Shown one piece after another: positions 54,707-63,236 of a stretch of 64,000 nt of DNA. The translations under genes and the position numbers were made by a program. Below the pieces are notes generated by a model. The model did no database searches and was not told the DNA's origin. It worked only from the letters and a program-made list of their open reading frames with translations. Source of the stretch: Rhodothermus marinus (GTDB taxonomy: Bacteria > Bacteroidota > Rhodothermia > Rhodothermales > Rhodothermaceae); contig NZ_AP019797.1 in assembly GCF_009936275.1 (NCBI RefSeq), positions 3,331,890 to 3,395,889 of the forward strand, given 5' to 3'. How positions within the stretch are numbered: position 1 is the stretch's first letter; the number at the start of each line of letters is the position of its first letter.

Positions 54707-55582
54707 ATGATTCCCCCACCCTTCACGTACGCGGCGCCCGCCAGTCTGGAGGAAGCGCTTGCGTTGCTGCAGCAGCACGGTCCGATGGCCAAGATCCTGG
54801 CCGGCGGCCACAGTCTGCTGCCCATGATGAAGCTCCGCCTGCTGGAGCCCGAAGTGCTCATCGACCTGCGACGCGTGCCCGGCCTGGCCGACATCCGCGA
54901 GGAGAACGGCTACCTGCACATCGGGGCCATGGTGCGCGAGGTCGAACTCGAAGAACACCCGCTCATCCGGGAGAAATACCCGCTGCTCCACGAAACGACG
55001 CGCTGGATCGCCGATCCCCAGGTCCGCAACATGGGCACCGTCGGGGGCAACCTGGCCCACGGCGACCCGGGCAACGACCACCCGGCCACCATGATGGCCT
55101 ACGACGCGCAATTCGTGGTGGTCGGGCCGCGCGGCGAGCGCGTCATCCCGGCGCGGGAGTTTTTCCTGGACTTCTACACGACGGCGCTGGAGCCGGAAGA
55201 AATCCTCACGGCCATCCGCATCCCGACGCCACCTCCGCGCAGCGGCGGCGCCTACGAAAAACTGGAACGCAAGGTGGGCGACTATGCGACAGCCGCCGTG
55301 GCCGTGCAGCTCTCGCTGGCCGAGGACGGCACGCTCAGCTACGTGGGCATCGGCCTGACGAACGTCGCCCACGTGCCGCTGTTTGCCGCCCGGTCGTGCG
55401 CTCATCTGCAGGGCCAGCGTCCCACGCCGGAACGCATCGACGAAGCGGCCCGGATGGCTTCGGAAGACTGCGACCCGCGGTCGGACCTGCGCGGTTCGGC
55501 CGAATACAAACGCGCGATGGTGCGGGAGCTCACCCGTCGCGCTTTTCGTCGAGCCCTTGAGCGAGCCCAGGGAGGTCAATAA
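54707..55582 (+). CDS. coxM: Carbon-monoxide dehydrogenase medium (FAD) subunit
   Basis: The protein has 291 residues. The FAD-binding motifs of the CODH medium chain are [14 protein letters not shown] and [17 protein letters not shown], near-identical in form to characterised CoxM. The C-terminal CO-dehydrogenase flavoprotein domain is complete. It passes electrons from the 2Fe-2S subunit to the respiratory chain. A GGGAG site lies 5 nt before the ATG. It starts the coxM-S-L order usual for form I CODH. The upstream sequence is interrupted by an IS1-family element. Confidence 0.93.
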   Translation: MIPPPFTYAAPASLEEALALLQQHGPMAKILAGGHSLLPMMKLRLLEPEVLIDLRRVPGLADIREENGYLHIGAMVREVELEEHPLIREKYPLLHETTRWIADPQVRNMGTVGGNLAHGDPGNDHPATMMAYDAQFVVVGPRGERVIPAREFFLDFYTTALEPEEILTAIRIPTPPPRSGGAYEKLERKVGDYATAAVAVQLSLAEDGTLSYVGIGLTNVAHVPLFAARSCAHLQGQRPTPERIDEAARMASEDCDPRSDLRGSAEYKRAMVRELTRRAFRRALERAQGGQ

Positions 55583-55585
55583 GCC

Positions 55586-56089
55586 ATGGCAAAGCAAACA
55601 GTAACGGTAACCCTTACGGTCAACGGGGAAACACACACGGCCGAAGTCGAGCCCCGCCTGCTGCTCGTGCACTTTCTGCGGGAGCATCTGAACCTGACCG
55701 GCACGCACATCGGCTGCGACACGACGCACTGCGGCGCCTGCACCGTGCTGATGAACGGCCGGGCCGTCAAGTCCTGCACCGTGCTCACCGTACAGGCCGA
55801 CGGGGCCACGATCAAGACGATCGAAGGCATGGCCGAAAACGGCAAAATGCACCCGTTGCAGGAAGGCTTTCACGTGGAGCACGGACTGCAGTGCGGCTAC
55901 TGCACGCCCGGCATGATCATGCGGGCTGCCGAGCTGCTGGCGAAAAATCCCGATCCCACGGAGGACGAGATCCGCTGGGGCATCTCGGGCAACCTGTGTC
56001 GCTGCACCGGCTACGTCAACATCGTGAAGGCCATCCAGTACGCCGCCCGCAAGCTGCGCGAACGCGAGCAGGCAGCGGCCGGCTCTTGA
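55586..56089 (+). CDS. coxS: Carbon-monoxide dehydrogenase small (2Fe-2S) subunit
   Basis: The protein has 167 residues. The plant-type 2Fe-2S cluster is bound by Cys44, 49, 52 and 64 ([22 protein letters not shown] spans them). The second cluster is bound by Cys103, 106, 138 and 140 (GLQCGYC and NLCRC). All eight ligands are present. It links the Mo site in CoxL to FAD in CoxM. It starts 3 bp after coxM. Confidence 0.96.
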   Translation: MAKQTVTVTLTVNGETHTAEVEPRLLLVHFLREHLNLTGTHIGCDTTHCGACTVLMNGRAVKSCTVLTVQADGATIKTIEGMAENGKMHPLQEGFHVEHGLQCGYCTPGMIMRAAELLAKNPDPTEDEIRWGISGNLCRCTGYVNIVKAIQYAARKLREREQAAAGS

Positions 56090-56123
56090 AGCTTCCGCCA
56101 ACCACGCAAGCCACGGAAAAATC

Positions 56124-58490
56124 ATGGAAACCGAAGTCCGGACGCCCCCGACGATCTGCGGCATGGGGCATCGCATGAAGCGCAAGGAAGATGCCCGCTT
56201 TCTGTTTGGCAAAGGGCGCTACGTGGACGACATCAAGCTGCCCGGCATGCTCTACATGGACATCGTCCGGAGCCCCTTTGCCCATGCCCGCATCAAAAGC
56301 ATCAACGCCGAACGGGCCCTGGCCATGGACGGCGTCGTGGCCGTCATCACGGGCAGGGACCTGGAGAAATACAACCTGCACTGGATGCCCACGCTGATGG
56401 GCGACACCCAGATGGTCCTGCCCACCGATCGCGTCATGTACCAGGCGCAGGAGGTGGCGGCCGTGATCGCCACGGATCGCTACATCGCGGCCGACGCCGT
56501 CGAGGCCATTGAAGTCGAGTACGAGCCGCTGGAGCCGGTCGTCGATCCGTTCCGGGCGCTGGAGCCCGACGCGCCGGTGCTCCGCACCGACAAGGGCAAG
56601 ACGGACAACCACATCTGGCACTGGGAGGTCGGCGATCGCGAGGCCACCGAGCGCGCCTTTCAGGAGGCCGACGTGGTCGTCAAGCAGCAGATTTACATTC
56701 CGCGCATCCACGTGGCCTCCATCGAGACGTGCGGCTGCATCGCCGACTACAACCCCGTCGAGGGAAAGCTGACCGTCTACATGACCACGCAGGCGCCGCA
56801 CGTGGTGCGGACGGCCCTGGCGCTCGTGGCCGGCCACGTGGGTCTGTCGGAGGAGAAGATCCGGGTCATCTCGCCGGACATCGGCGGCGGCTTCGGGGGC
56901 AAGGTGCCCATCTATCCGGGCTACGTCATCGCCATTGCCGCCTCGGTGCTGCTGGGCAAGCCGGTCAAGTGGATCGAAGATCGGTCCGAAAACCTGCAGG
57001 CCGATTCGTTTGCGCGCGATTACCACATCACGGCCGAGCTGGCCGCCACGAAAGACGGCAAGATCACGGCGCTGCGGATCAAGACGCTGGCCGACCACGG
57101 CTACACCGACGCGGCCGCCAACCCGTCGAAATTCCCGGCCGGGCTGTTTTCGATCTGCACCGGCTCCTACGACATCAAGCACGCCTTCGTCGAAGTCGAC
57201 GCCGTCTATACGAACAAGCCGCCCGGCGGCGTGGCCTACCGCTGCTCGTTCCGCGTGACCGAGGCCGTGCACGCCATCGAACGCATGGTGGACGTGCTGG
57301 CCCAGAAGCTGGGCATGGATCCGGCCGAGCTGCGCTTCAAGAATTTCATCCAGCCGGACCAATTTCCTTACAAATCGGCGCTGGGCTGGGAGTATGACAG
57401 CGGCAACTACCCGGCCGCCCTGCGCAAGGCGATGGACCTGATTGGCTACGAGGAGCTGCGCCGCGAGCAGGCCGAGCGGCGCGCCCGGGGCGAGTTGATG
57501 GGCATCGGCATCAGCAGCTTCACGGAGATCGTGGGCGCGGGTCCCTCGCGGCACTTCGACATCCTCGGCATCAAGATGTTCGACAGCTGCGAGCTGCGCA
57601 TCCATCCCACGGGCAAGGCCATCGCCCGCTTTGGCACGAAGTCGCAGGGCCAGGGTCACGAGACCACCTACGCCCAGATCATCGCCGAGGAGCTGGGCAT
57701 TCCGGCCGCGCACGTGCAGGTGGAAGAGGGTGACACCGACACAGCGCCCTACGGGCTGGGCACCTATGCCAGTCGTTCCACGCCGACGGCCGGTGCCGCC
57801 GCGGCCATGGCCGCCCGCAAGGTGCGCGAAAAGGCCCGCAAAATCGCCGCCTACCTGCTCGAAGTCAGCGAAGAAGACCTCGAATGGGAGCCGGGCGTCT
57901 TCCGCGTCAAAGGCGCGCCGGACAAGTCCGTCACCATTCAGGAGATCGCCTTTGCGGCCTACACGAACCATCCGCCGGGCATGGAGGCCGGCCTGGAGGC
58001 CGTCCACTACTACGATCCGCCCAACCTCACCTTCCCCTTCGGTTCGTACATCTGCGTGGTGGACATCGACAAAGGCACCGGCCAGGTGAAGATCCGTCGC
58101 TTCGTGGCCGTGGACGACTGCGGCCATGTGATCAATCCGATGATCGTCGAAGGCCAGATCCACGGCGGCCTCACGATGGGCTTCGCGCCGGCCATGATGG
58201 AGGAGCTGGTCTACGACGAAGAGGGCAACATCCTGACCGGCTCGTTCATGGACTACCTGCTGCCCACGGCCGTCGAGACGCCGCGCTGGGAGACGGCCCG
58301 CACCGTCACGCCCTCGCCGCACCATCCGCTGGGCGCCAAAGGCGTGGGCGAATCGGCCACGGTGGGCGCTCCCGCGGCCATCGTCAACGCCGTCGTCGAT
58401 GCGCTCTCGCCCTATGGCGTGACGCACATCGACATCCCGATCACGCCCTATAAAGTCTGGAAAATCCTGCACGAAAAAGGCGTGGTCTGA
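56124..58490 (+). CDS. coxL: Carbon-monoxide dehydrogenase large (Mo-Cu) subunit, form I
   Basis: The protein has 788 residues, matching CoxL. The active-site loop reads A-Y-R-C374-S-F-R, the AYxCSFR signature that separates true form I CODH from form II homologues (AYRGAGR). Cys374 would be the copper ligand bridging Cu to Mo. Molybdopterin-contacting [11 protein letters not shown] and the catalytic Glu743 in [14 protein letters not shown] are present. The enzyme oxidises CO to CO2 with water. It lies 34 bp after coxS and is followed by the maturation genes. Confidence 0.95.
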   Translation: METEVRTPPTICGMGHRMKRKEDARFLFGKGRYVDDIKLPGMLYMDIVRSPFAHARIKSINAERALAMDGVVAVITGRDLEKYNLHWMPTLMGDTQMVLPTDRVMYQAQEVAAVIATDRYIAADAVEAIEVEYEPLEPVVDPFRALEPDAPVLRTDKGKTDNHIWHWEVGDREATERAFQEADVVVKQQIYIPRIHVASIETCGCIADYNPVEGKLTVYMTTQAPHVVRTALALVAGHVGLSEEKIRVISPDIGGGFGGKVPIYPGYVIAIAASVLLGKPVKWIEDRSENLQADSFARDYHITAELAATKDGKITALRIKTLADHGYTDAAANPSKFPAGLFSICTGSYDIKHAFVEVDAVYTNKPPGGVAYRCSFRVTEAVHAIERMVDVLAQKLGMDPAELRFKNFIQPDQFPYKSALGWEYDSGNYPAALRKAMDLIGYEELRREQAERRARGELMGIGISSFTEIVGAGPSRHFDILGIKMFDSCELRIHPTGKAIARFGTKSQGQGHETTYAQIIAEELGIPAAHVQVEEGDTDTAPYGLGTYASRSTPTAGAAAAMAARKVREKARKIAAYLLEVSEEDLEWEPGVFRVKGAPDKSVTIQEIAFAAYTNHPPGMEAGLEAVHYYDPPNLTFPFGSYICVVDIDKGTGQVKIRRFVAVDDCGHVINPMIVEGQIHGGLTMGFAPAMMEELVYDEEGNILTGSFMDYLLPTAVETPRWETARTVTPSPHHPLGAKGVGESATVGAPAAIVNAVVDALSPYGVTHIDIPITPYKVWKILHEKGVV

Positions 58491-58592
58491 AGCGAACTTT
58501 CAGGCGGGCCGCCCGTCTAAAACGGACGGAGCCGGGAAACGAACCCTGTCGGGCCTACACGGAAGTACGCCTGTGCATAAACATGTAACGCC

Positions 58593-59144
58593 ATGAAAAC
58601 CACCATCGAGAAAACTTTTACCGTTCGCCAGCCGCTGGAAAAGGTCTGGACTTACCTGAGCGATCCGGCCAAGGTGGTGCCCTGCGTGCCCGGGGCCCAG
58701 CTCACCGAACAGCTCGACGAACGCCACTACCGGGGCACCGTCAGCCTGAAGGTGGGACCGGTCAGCGCCAGCTACAAAGGGGAAATCACCATCGAGACGC
58801 TCGACCACGAGACGCACACGATCCAGCTCGTGGGCAAAGGGCTGGACGCACGTGGCAAGGGAAGTGCCTCGATGACCATGCGCGGCCAGGCCCGGGCGCT
58901 GGACGACGGCACCACCGAGATCACCAATCAGATCGAAATCTCCGTGACCGGCATGCTGGCGCAATTCGGCTCGCGCCTGATCGAGGATGTCTCGAGCCGT
59001 CTTTTCGATCAGTTTACCGAATGCTTCGAGTCGCTGCTGGCGGGCGAGGCGCCGGAAGATCAGGCGCTCAGCGCCGGCTCGCTGATCAAGGAAGGCATCA
59101 AATCGGTTGCCGGACGATTCTTCGGGAAGAAGGAAGGCGAATGA
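58593..59144 (+). CDS. coxG: CoxG-type SRPBCC protein
   Basis: The protein has 183 residues. It has the SRPBCC fold of the 'CO dehydrogenase subunit G' family: KTFTVRQPLEKVWTYLSDPAKVVPCVPGAQ, GPVSASYKGEITIETLD and ARGKGSASMTMRGQ. CoxG is thought to help anchor CODH at the membrane. The last ~30 residues are extended and basic. It follows coxL after 102 bp and overlaps coxD by 4 bp (ATGA). Confidence 0.9.
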   Translation: MKTTIEKTFTVRQPLEKVWTYLSDPAKVVPCVPGAQLTEQLDERHYRGTVSLKVGPVSASYKGEITIETLDHETHTIQLVGKGLDARGKGSASMTMRGQARALDDGTTEITNQIEISVTGMLAQFGSRLIEDVSSRLFDQFTECFESLLAGEAPEDQALSAGSLIKEGIKSVAGRFFGKKEGE

Positions 59145-60034
59145 GTACGGAGGCCGCCGCCCGCATTGCGGGGTTGATCGAAGGACTGGAGCAGCAGGGC
59201 TACGTGGTGGACGAGGCGCTGGCCACGGTACTGTACCTGGTACTGACGCTGCGCCGGCCGCTGCTCGTGGAGGGCGACGCCGGCGTGGGCAAAACCGAAA
59301 TCGCCTACGCGCTGGCCGGCTACCTCGACACGGAGCTGATCCGCCTGCAGTGCTACGAAGGGCTCGACGTCCACTCGGCCGTCTACGAGTGGAACTATCC
59401 CCGCCAGCTGCTGGCCATCAAGCTCTGGGAAAGGAGCGACGTGCCGCTGGAAGAGCGCGAGCGGCACCTGTTCAGCGAAACCTATCTGCTGGCGCGGCCG
59501 CTGCTGAAGGCCATTCAGGCCGAGGCGAAAGCGCCCGTGCTGCTTATCGACGAGATCGACCGGGCCGACGAGGAGTTCGAGGCTTTCCTGCTGGAGCTGC
59601 TGTCGGCCTTTCAGATCTCGATCCCCGAGCTGGGCACGATCCGCGCCCGCCATGTGCCGTACGTGGTGCTGACCTCCAACCGCACGCGCGAGCTGAGCGA
59701 CGCGCTCAAGCGGCGCTGCCTGTATTACTGGCTCGACTACCCCGACGAGGCGAAAGAGCTGCGTATCATCCGGAAGCGGCTGCCGGACATCGAGACCGAG
59801 CTGGCCCGCCAGGTGGTGCGCTTCGTGCAGGCGCTGCGCCGAGAGCGGCTGCACAAGATCCCCGGCATCGCCGAGACGCTCGACTGGGCGCGGGCGCTCG
59901 TGGCGCTGGGCGTGCGTCGGATCGACGAGGCCACGGTGGCACGCACGGCGGGCTGCCTGCTCAAGTCGGCCGAAGACCTCGAACGCCTGCGCAACCACGT
60001 GCTGGAAGAGCTGCTGGCCCAAATCGAAGCCTGA
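59141..60034 (+). CDS. coxD: MoxR-family AAA+ ATPase CoxD
   Basis: The product is 297 residues from the ATG at 59141, which overlaps the coxG stop. Walker A is GDAGVGKTEIAYALAG, Walker B is PVLLIDEIDRADEEFEAFLL, and sensor 1 is VVLTSNRTRELSDALKRRCL. In Oligotropha carboxidovorans, CoxD is a membrane-associated chaperone needed for sulfuration of the Mo-S-Cu site. It normally pairs with the VWA protein CoxE, encoded next. Confidence 0.93.
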   Translation: MSTEAAARIAGLIEGLEQQGYVVDEALATVLYLVLTLRRPLLVEGDAGVGKTEIAYALAGYLDTELIRLQCYEGLDVHSAVYEWNYPRQLLAIKLWERSDVPLEERERHLFSETYLLARPLLKAIQAEAKAPVLLIDEIDRADEEFEAFLLELLSAFQISIPELGTIRARHVPYVVLTSNRTRELSDALKRRCLYYWLDYPDEAKELRIIRKRLPDIETELARQVVRFVQALRRERLHKIPGIAETLDWARALVALGVRRIDEATVARTAGCLLKSAEDLERLRNHVLEELLAQIEA

Positions 60035-60037
60035 GCC

Positions 60038-61198
60038 ATGAGGGCGCCGGGCACCATACCGCCGACCTTTTCGGCCTCCACGAACTTCACCGGGGCGGTG
60101 CGGGGCTTCTGCACCTTCCTGAAAAGCCATGGCTTCACGATCGGCGTTGCCGAGACGCTCGACGCGTTGCACATAGCCCGGAGCGAGCTGTTGCACACGC
60201 CCGAGCGTTTCCGGACGGCCCTGCGTGCGCTGCTGTGCATCTCGCCGGACGAATGCCGGCGCTTCGACGTGCTGTTCGACACCTACTGGCTCGGCCGCTC
60301 GCCGGACGGCGACACGCCGCCTGCCCCGCGCCAGCGGCGTCAACGTCCCCCGGCCACCGAACGGGCCGCCCCGCTGCTCATGGCCCTGCAGCAGACGGCG
60401 GCCCCGCCCGAAGAAGACGGCAAGACCACCACGGGCGCCAGCACGGCCCACCGGCTCCGCCAGGTGGACTTTGCCCGCGTGCCGGCACCCGAGCAGGAAC
60501 AGCTCGAAGCGCTGGCCGAACAGCTCTTCCGCCGGTTGCACGTGCGTCTTTCACGCCGGGAAAAAGCCGCCCGCCGCGGCCGTCGCATCGACCTGCGGCG
60601 CACGATCCGCCGCAACCTCGACCGGGGCGGCGAGCTGGTCACGCTCCGCTACCGCCGACGCCAGCCGGATCGTCCCCGCCTGGTGGCGCTGCTCGACGTG
60701 AGCGGCTCCATGGACCGCTACAGCTACTTCCTGCTGCGCTTCCTGCACGCGCTCCAGCAACACTTCCGGCGCGTCGATTCGTTCGTATTCAGCACCGAGC
60801 TGACCTGCATCACCGAGCTGCTGCGCCAGCCGACGCTGCCCGACAGCCTGCGTCAGCTGGCCGAAACACCCACGCCCTGGTCCAGCGGCACCCGCATCGG
60901 CGCCTGCCTCGAGGCGTTCGTGGCGCATTACGGCCGCCGGCTGCTCTCGCGCCGCACGCTCGTACTCATCCTGAGCGACGGTCTCGATACGGGCGACCCG
61001 GCCCTGCTGGCCCACGCACTGCAGGCCATCCGTGCCCGTTGCCGCCGGATCATCTGGCTTAACCCGCTCATGGGCATGGACGGCTACGCACCGCTGGCCC
61101 GGGGCATGCAGGCGGCCCTGCCCTACCTCGACGTGTTTCATCCCGCCCACAACCTCGACAGCCTGCTCCGCCTGGAGCAGCATCTGCGCCATGTTTGA
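60038..61198 (+). CDS. coxE: CoxE, VWA domain CODH maturation protein
   Basis: The protein has 386 residues. The C-terminal half is a VWA domain of the CoxE class with MIDAS D-V-S-G-S in LVALLDVSGSMDRYSYFLLR and the later SSGTRIGACLEAF and LILSDGLDTG. MoxR/VWA pairs act together in metal-cofactor insertion; CoxE is assigned to active-site assembly together with CoxD and CoxF. It overlaps coxF by 5 bp. Confidence 0.93.
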   Translation: MRAPGTIPPTFSASTNFTGAVRGFCTFLKSHGFTIGVAETLDALHIARSELLHTPERFRTALRALLCISPDECRRFDVLFDTYWLGRSPDGDTPPAPRQRRQRPPATERAAPLLMALQQTAAPPEEDGKTTTGASTAHRLRQVDFARVPAPEQEQLEALAEQLFRRLHVRLSRREKAARRGRRIDLRRTIRRNLDRGGELVTLRYRRRQPDRPRLVALLDVSGSMDRYSYFLLRFLHALQQHFRRVDSFVFSTELTCITELLRQPTLPDSLRQLAETPTPWSSGTRIGACLEAFVAHYGRRLLSRRTLVLILSDGLDTGDPALLAHALQAIRARCRRIIWLNPLMGMDGYAPLARGMQAALPYLDVFHPAHNLDSLLRLEQHLRHV

Positions 61199-62228
61199 CC
61201 CGATTCTCGAACGTGCCCGCGAGCAGACGGAACGGGGTGAACCCTGCGCCCTGGCCATCGTCGTGCGCTACGAAGCGCCGATCTCCGGCAAGCCCGGCGA
61301 CAAGGCGCTGATCCTGCCCGACGGCACGCTGCACGGCTGGGTGGGCGGCGGCTGCACGCGCCCGGTAGTTATTCGCGAAGCCCTGCGGGCCATGCGCGAC
61401 GGCCGCCCCCGTCTGGTGCGCATCACGCCTGAAGCGGCCGAAGTCGAAGTCGAGGGCATCGTCGCCTACTCGATGACCTGCTACAGCGGCGGCACGCTCG
61501 ACGTGTACATCGAGCCGCTGCTACCCCCGCCGCAGTTGCTGGTGCTGGGCCGCTCGGCCGTGGCTCAGGCTCTGGTGCGCCTGGGCCGGGCCCTCGGCTA
61601 TCGCGTGCTGGTCGCCGACCCCGAAGCTTCCACCGCGCTGTTTCCGGAAGCCGACTTTCTGGTGCCGTCGTTCGCCCTCGACAACCTGCCGCTGACGCCC
61701 TGGACGTTCGCCGTCGTGGCCACCCAGGGCGAAGGCGACGAAGAAGCGCTGGAAGCCGCCCTCGCCCATCCTTTTCCGTACGTGGCGCTGGTGGCCAGCC
61801 GCCGCAAGGCCGCCCGCCTGCGCGAAGTGCTCGCCGAACGCGGTGTGCCGGCCGACCGTCTGGCGACCGTGCGCGCCCCGGCCGGACTGAACCTCGGCGC
61901 CCGCACCCCGGAGGAAATTGCCCTGAGCATCCTGGCCGAGATCGTGCAGGAACGGCACCGGAATCCCGTGCCGGCGCTCGCCGACGAACCGGCTCCGGCC
62001 GAAGGCCTGATCGAAACCACGCTGCACATTGAGGGCATGAGCTGCGCGCACTGCCTCCACACCGTCGAAAAGACGCTCAAAGCATTGCCCGGCGTGGTGG
62101 TGCGCACGGTGGAGCTCGGCTACGCCGAAGTGGCCTACGACCCCGCCCGGGTAACGCTGAGTGCGCTGGCCGAGGCGCTCGAAGCCCGGGGGTATCATCT
62201 GCGCACCGACACCGTGGCCGAACCATGA
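61194..62228 (+). CDS. coxF: CoxF-like XdhC protein fused to a C-terminal copper-binding HMA domain
   Basis: The product is 344 residues from the ATG at 61194. The first ~115 residues are the XdhC/CoxI N-domain (LILPDGTLHGWVGGGCTRPVV). A Rossmann-like domain follows (LLVLGRSAVAQALVRLGRALGYRVLVADP) with the C-terminal XdhC block (RAPAGLNLGARTPEEIALSIL). After a short linker, residues ~277-340 form a heavy-metal-associated domain with M-S-C284-A-H-C287 in HIEGMSCAHCLHTVEKTL and a GVVVRTVELGYAEVAYDP tail, as in CopZ-type chaperones. I know of no such fusion in the reference cox cluster. It suggests direct copper delivery during cofactor assembly. It overlaps coxE by 5 bp and the next gene by 4 bp. 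Confidence 0.85.
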   Translation, partial: FDPILERAREQTERGEPCALAIVVRYEAPISGKPGDKALILPDGTLHGWVGGGCTRPVVIREALRAMRDGRPRLVRITPEAAEVEVEGIVAYSMTCYSGGTLDVYIEPLLPPPQLLVLGRSAVAQALVRLGRALGYRVLVADPEASTALFPEADFLVPSFALDNLPLTPWTFAVVATQGEGDEEALEAALAHPFPYVALVASRRKAARLREVLAERGVPADRLATVRAPAGLNLGARTPEEIALSILAEIVQERHRNPVPALADEPAPAEGLIETTLHIEGMSCAHCLHTVEKTLKALPGVVVRTVELGYAEVAYDPARVTLSALAEALEARGYHLRTDTVAEP

Positions 62229-62857
62229 AGGTACCGGAACGCGTGGCGGCCATCGTGCTGGCGGCCGGCGCTTCCCGGCGCATGGGCGGCCGCAACAAGC
62301 TGCTGTTGCCCTTCGGCGGCCAGCCCCTCGTGCGCCACGTCGTGACCACGATTCTGGCAAGCCGGGCCGATCCGGTCCTTGTGGTGCTGGGACACGAGGC
62401 CGAGGCCGTCCGCGCTGCGCTGGCCGAACTGCCCGTCACGTTCGTTCACAACCCGCGCCATGCCGAGGGCATGACCACCTCGATCCAGTCGGGCGTGGCG
62501 GCGGCGCCGGCGGACGTGCTCGGCTACATGATCTGCCTGTCGGACCTGCCCCTGATCGAAGCGGCGGAGTACGACCGGCTCCTCGACGCGTTCCGGGAAG
62601 CCCACGCCCGCGATCCGGCCTGCATCATCGTGCCCGAATTCGAGGGACGGCGCGGCAACCCCGTCCTGTTCGCGGCCCGCTACCGAACGGCCATCCTGGC
62701 CGAGGAGCGGCTGACCGGCTGCCGCGGCCTCGTGCAGCGCCATCCCGAACACGTCGTGCGCGTGCCCATGCCCACCGATCACATCCTGCAGGACATTGAC
62801 ACGCCCGAAGCGTTCGCAGCGCTCACCGAACGCACGCCCGGGCAAACACCGCGCTGA
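62225..62857 (+). CDS. MocA/MobA-like molybdenum cofactor cytidylyltransferase
   Basis: The protein has 210 residues. The nucleotidyltransferase opening is AAIVLAAGASRRMGGRNKLLLPFG (the LAAGxSxRMG..K signature). Other motifs are ICLSDLPLI, corresponding to the metal-binding 'D' region, and GNPVLFAARYR. This subgroup attaches CMP to the Mo cofactor for xanthine-oxidase-type enzymes, and the CODH Mo-pterin is a cytosine dinucleotide. It is translationally coupled to coxF and probably is the last gene of the operon. Confidence 0.88.
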   Translation: MKVPERVAAIVLAAGASRRMGGRNKLLLPFGGQPLVRHVVTTILASRADPVLVVLGHEAEAVRAALAELPVTFVHNPRHAEGMTTSIQSGVAAAPADVLGYMICLSDLPLIEAAEYDRLLDAFREAHARDPACIIVPEFEGRRGNPVLFAARYRTAILAEERLTGCRGLVQRHPEHVVRVPMPTDHILQDIDTPEAFAALTERTPGQTPR

Positions 62858-63236
62858 GCCCATCTCCTCCTGCAGTGCGCCACGAAGGGCTCCTGGAGAA
62901 CGGCACTCCGCTTCGCTCCGTGCCTGATACGATTTCCGGGAAATCATCGTGCATGTGAGAAAGCACGGGCGCACACGGCGGTGCGCCCCTACAGATCCCT
63001 GACGTTTTCCTTCCGTAGGGGCGGACCCCTGTGTCCGCCCGATCATACCCGCCGGATCACGTCCGCCACACGGGGTGTGGCACCCTCATGCGCCAGTAAA
63101 CCAGCGATCCCATATTACCCGAGACGGCACTCCGCTTTCGCTCCGTGCCTGACGACAGGCGCGCTGGTAGGAGGCGTCAGTTGTAGGGGCTTCGGAAGAC
63201 AAGAGTCCTGCCGCGGCATGACGATCCCGCGTCCGC
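62858..63236. repeat. Gene-free gap with dispersed intergenic repeats
   Basis: This 379-bp gap between the convergent cytidylyltransferase and xdhC genes has no credible ORF. A ~27-bp unit (CGGCACTCCGC...CTCCGTGCCTGA) occurs at 62901-62927 and, with one extra T, at 63125-63152; each can fold through GGCAC/GTGCC. Between them, GGGCGCAC...GTGCGCCCCTAC (62967-62992) and GTAGGGGCGGAC...GTCCGCCC (63015-63040) form two facing GTAGGGGC-type hairpin elements. They look like REP/MITE-type intergenic repeats and could also serve as terminators. Confidence 0.65.

Noticed and set aside
56016-58472. 818-residue ORF antisense to coxL
   Set aside because: Same codon-phase shadow effect; rich in H/R/G/V, no motif.
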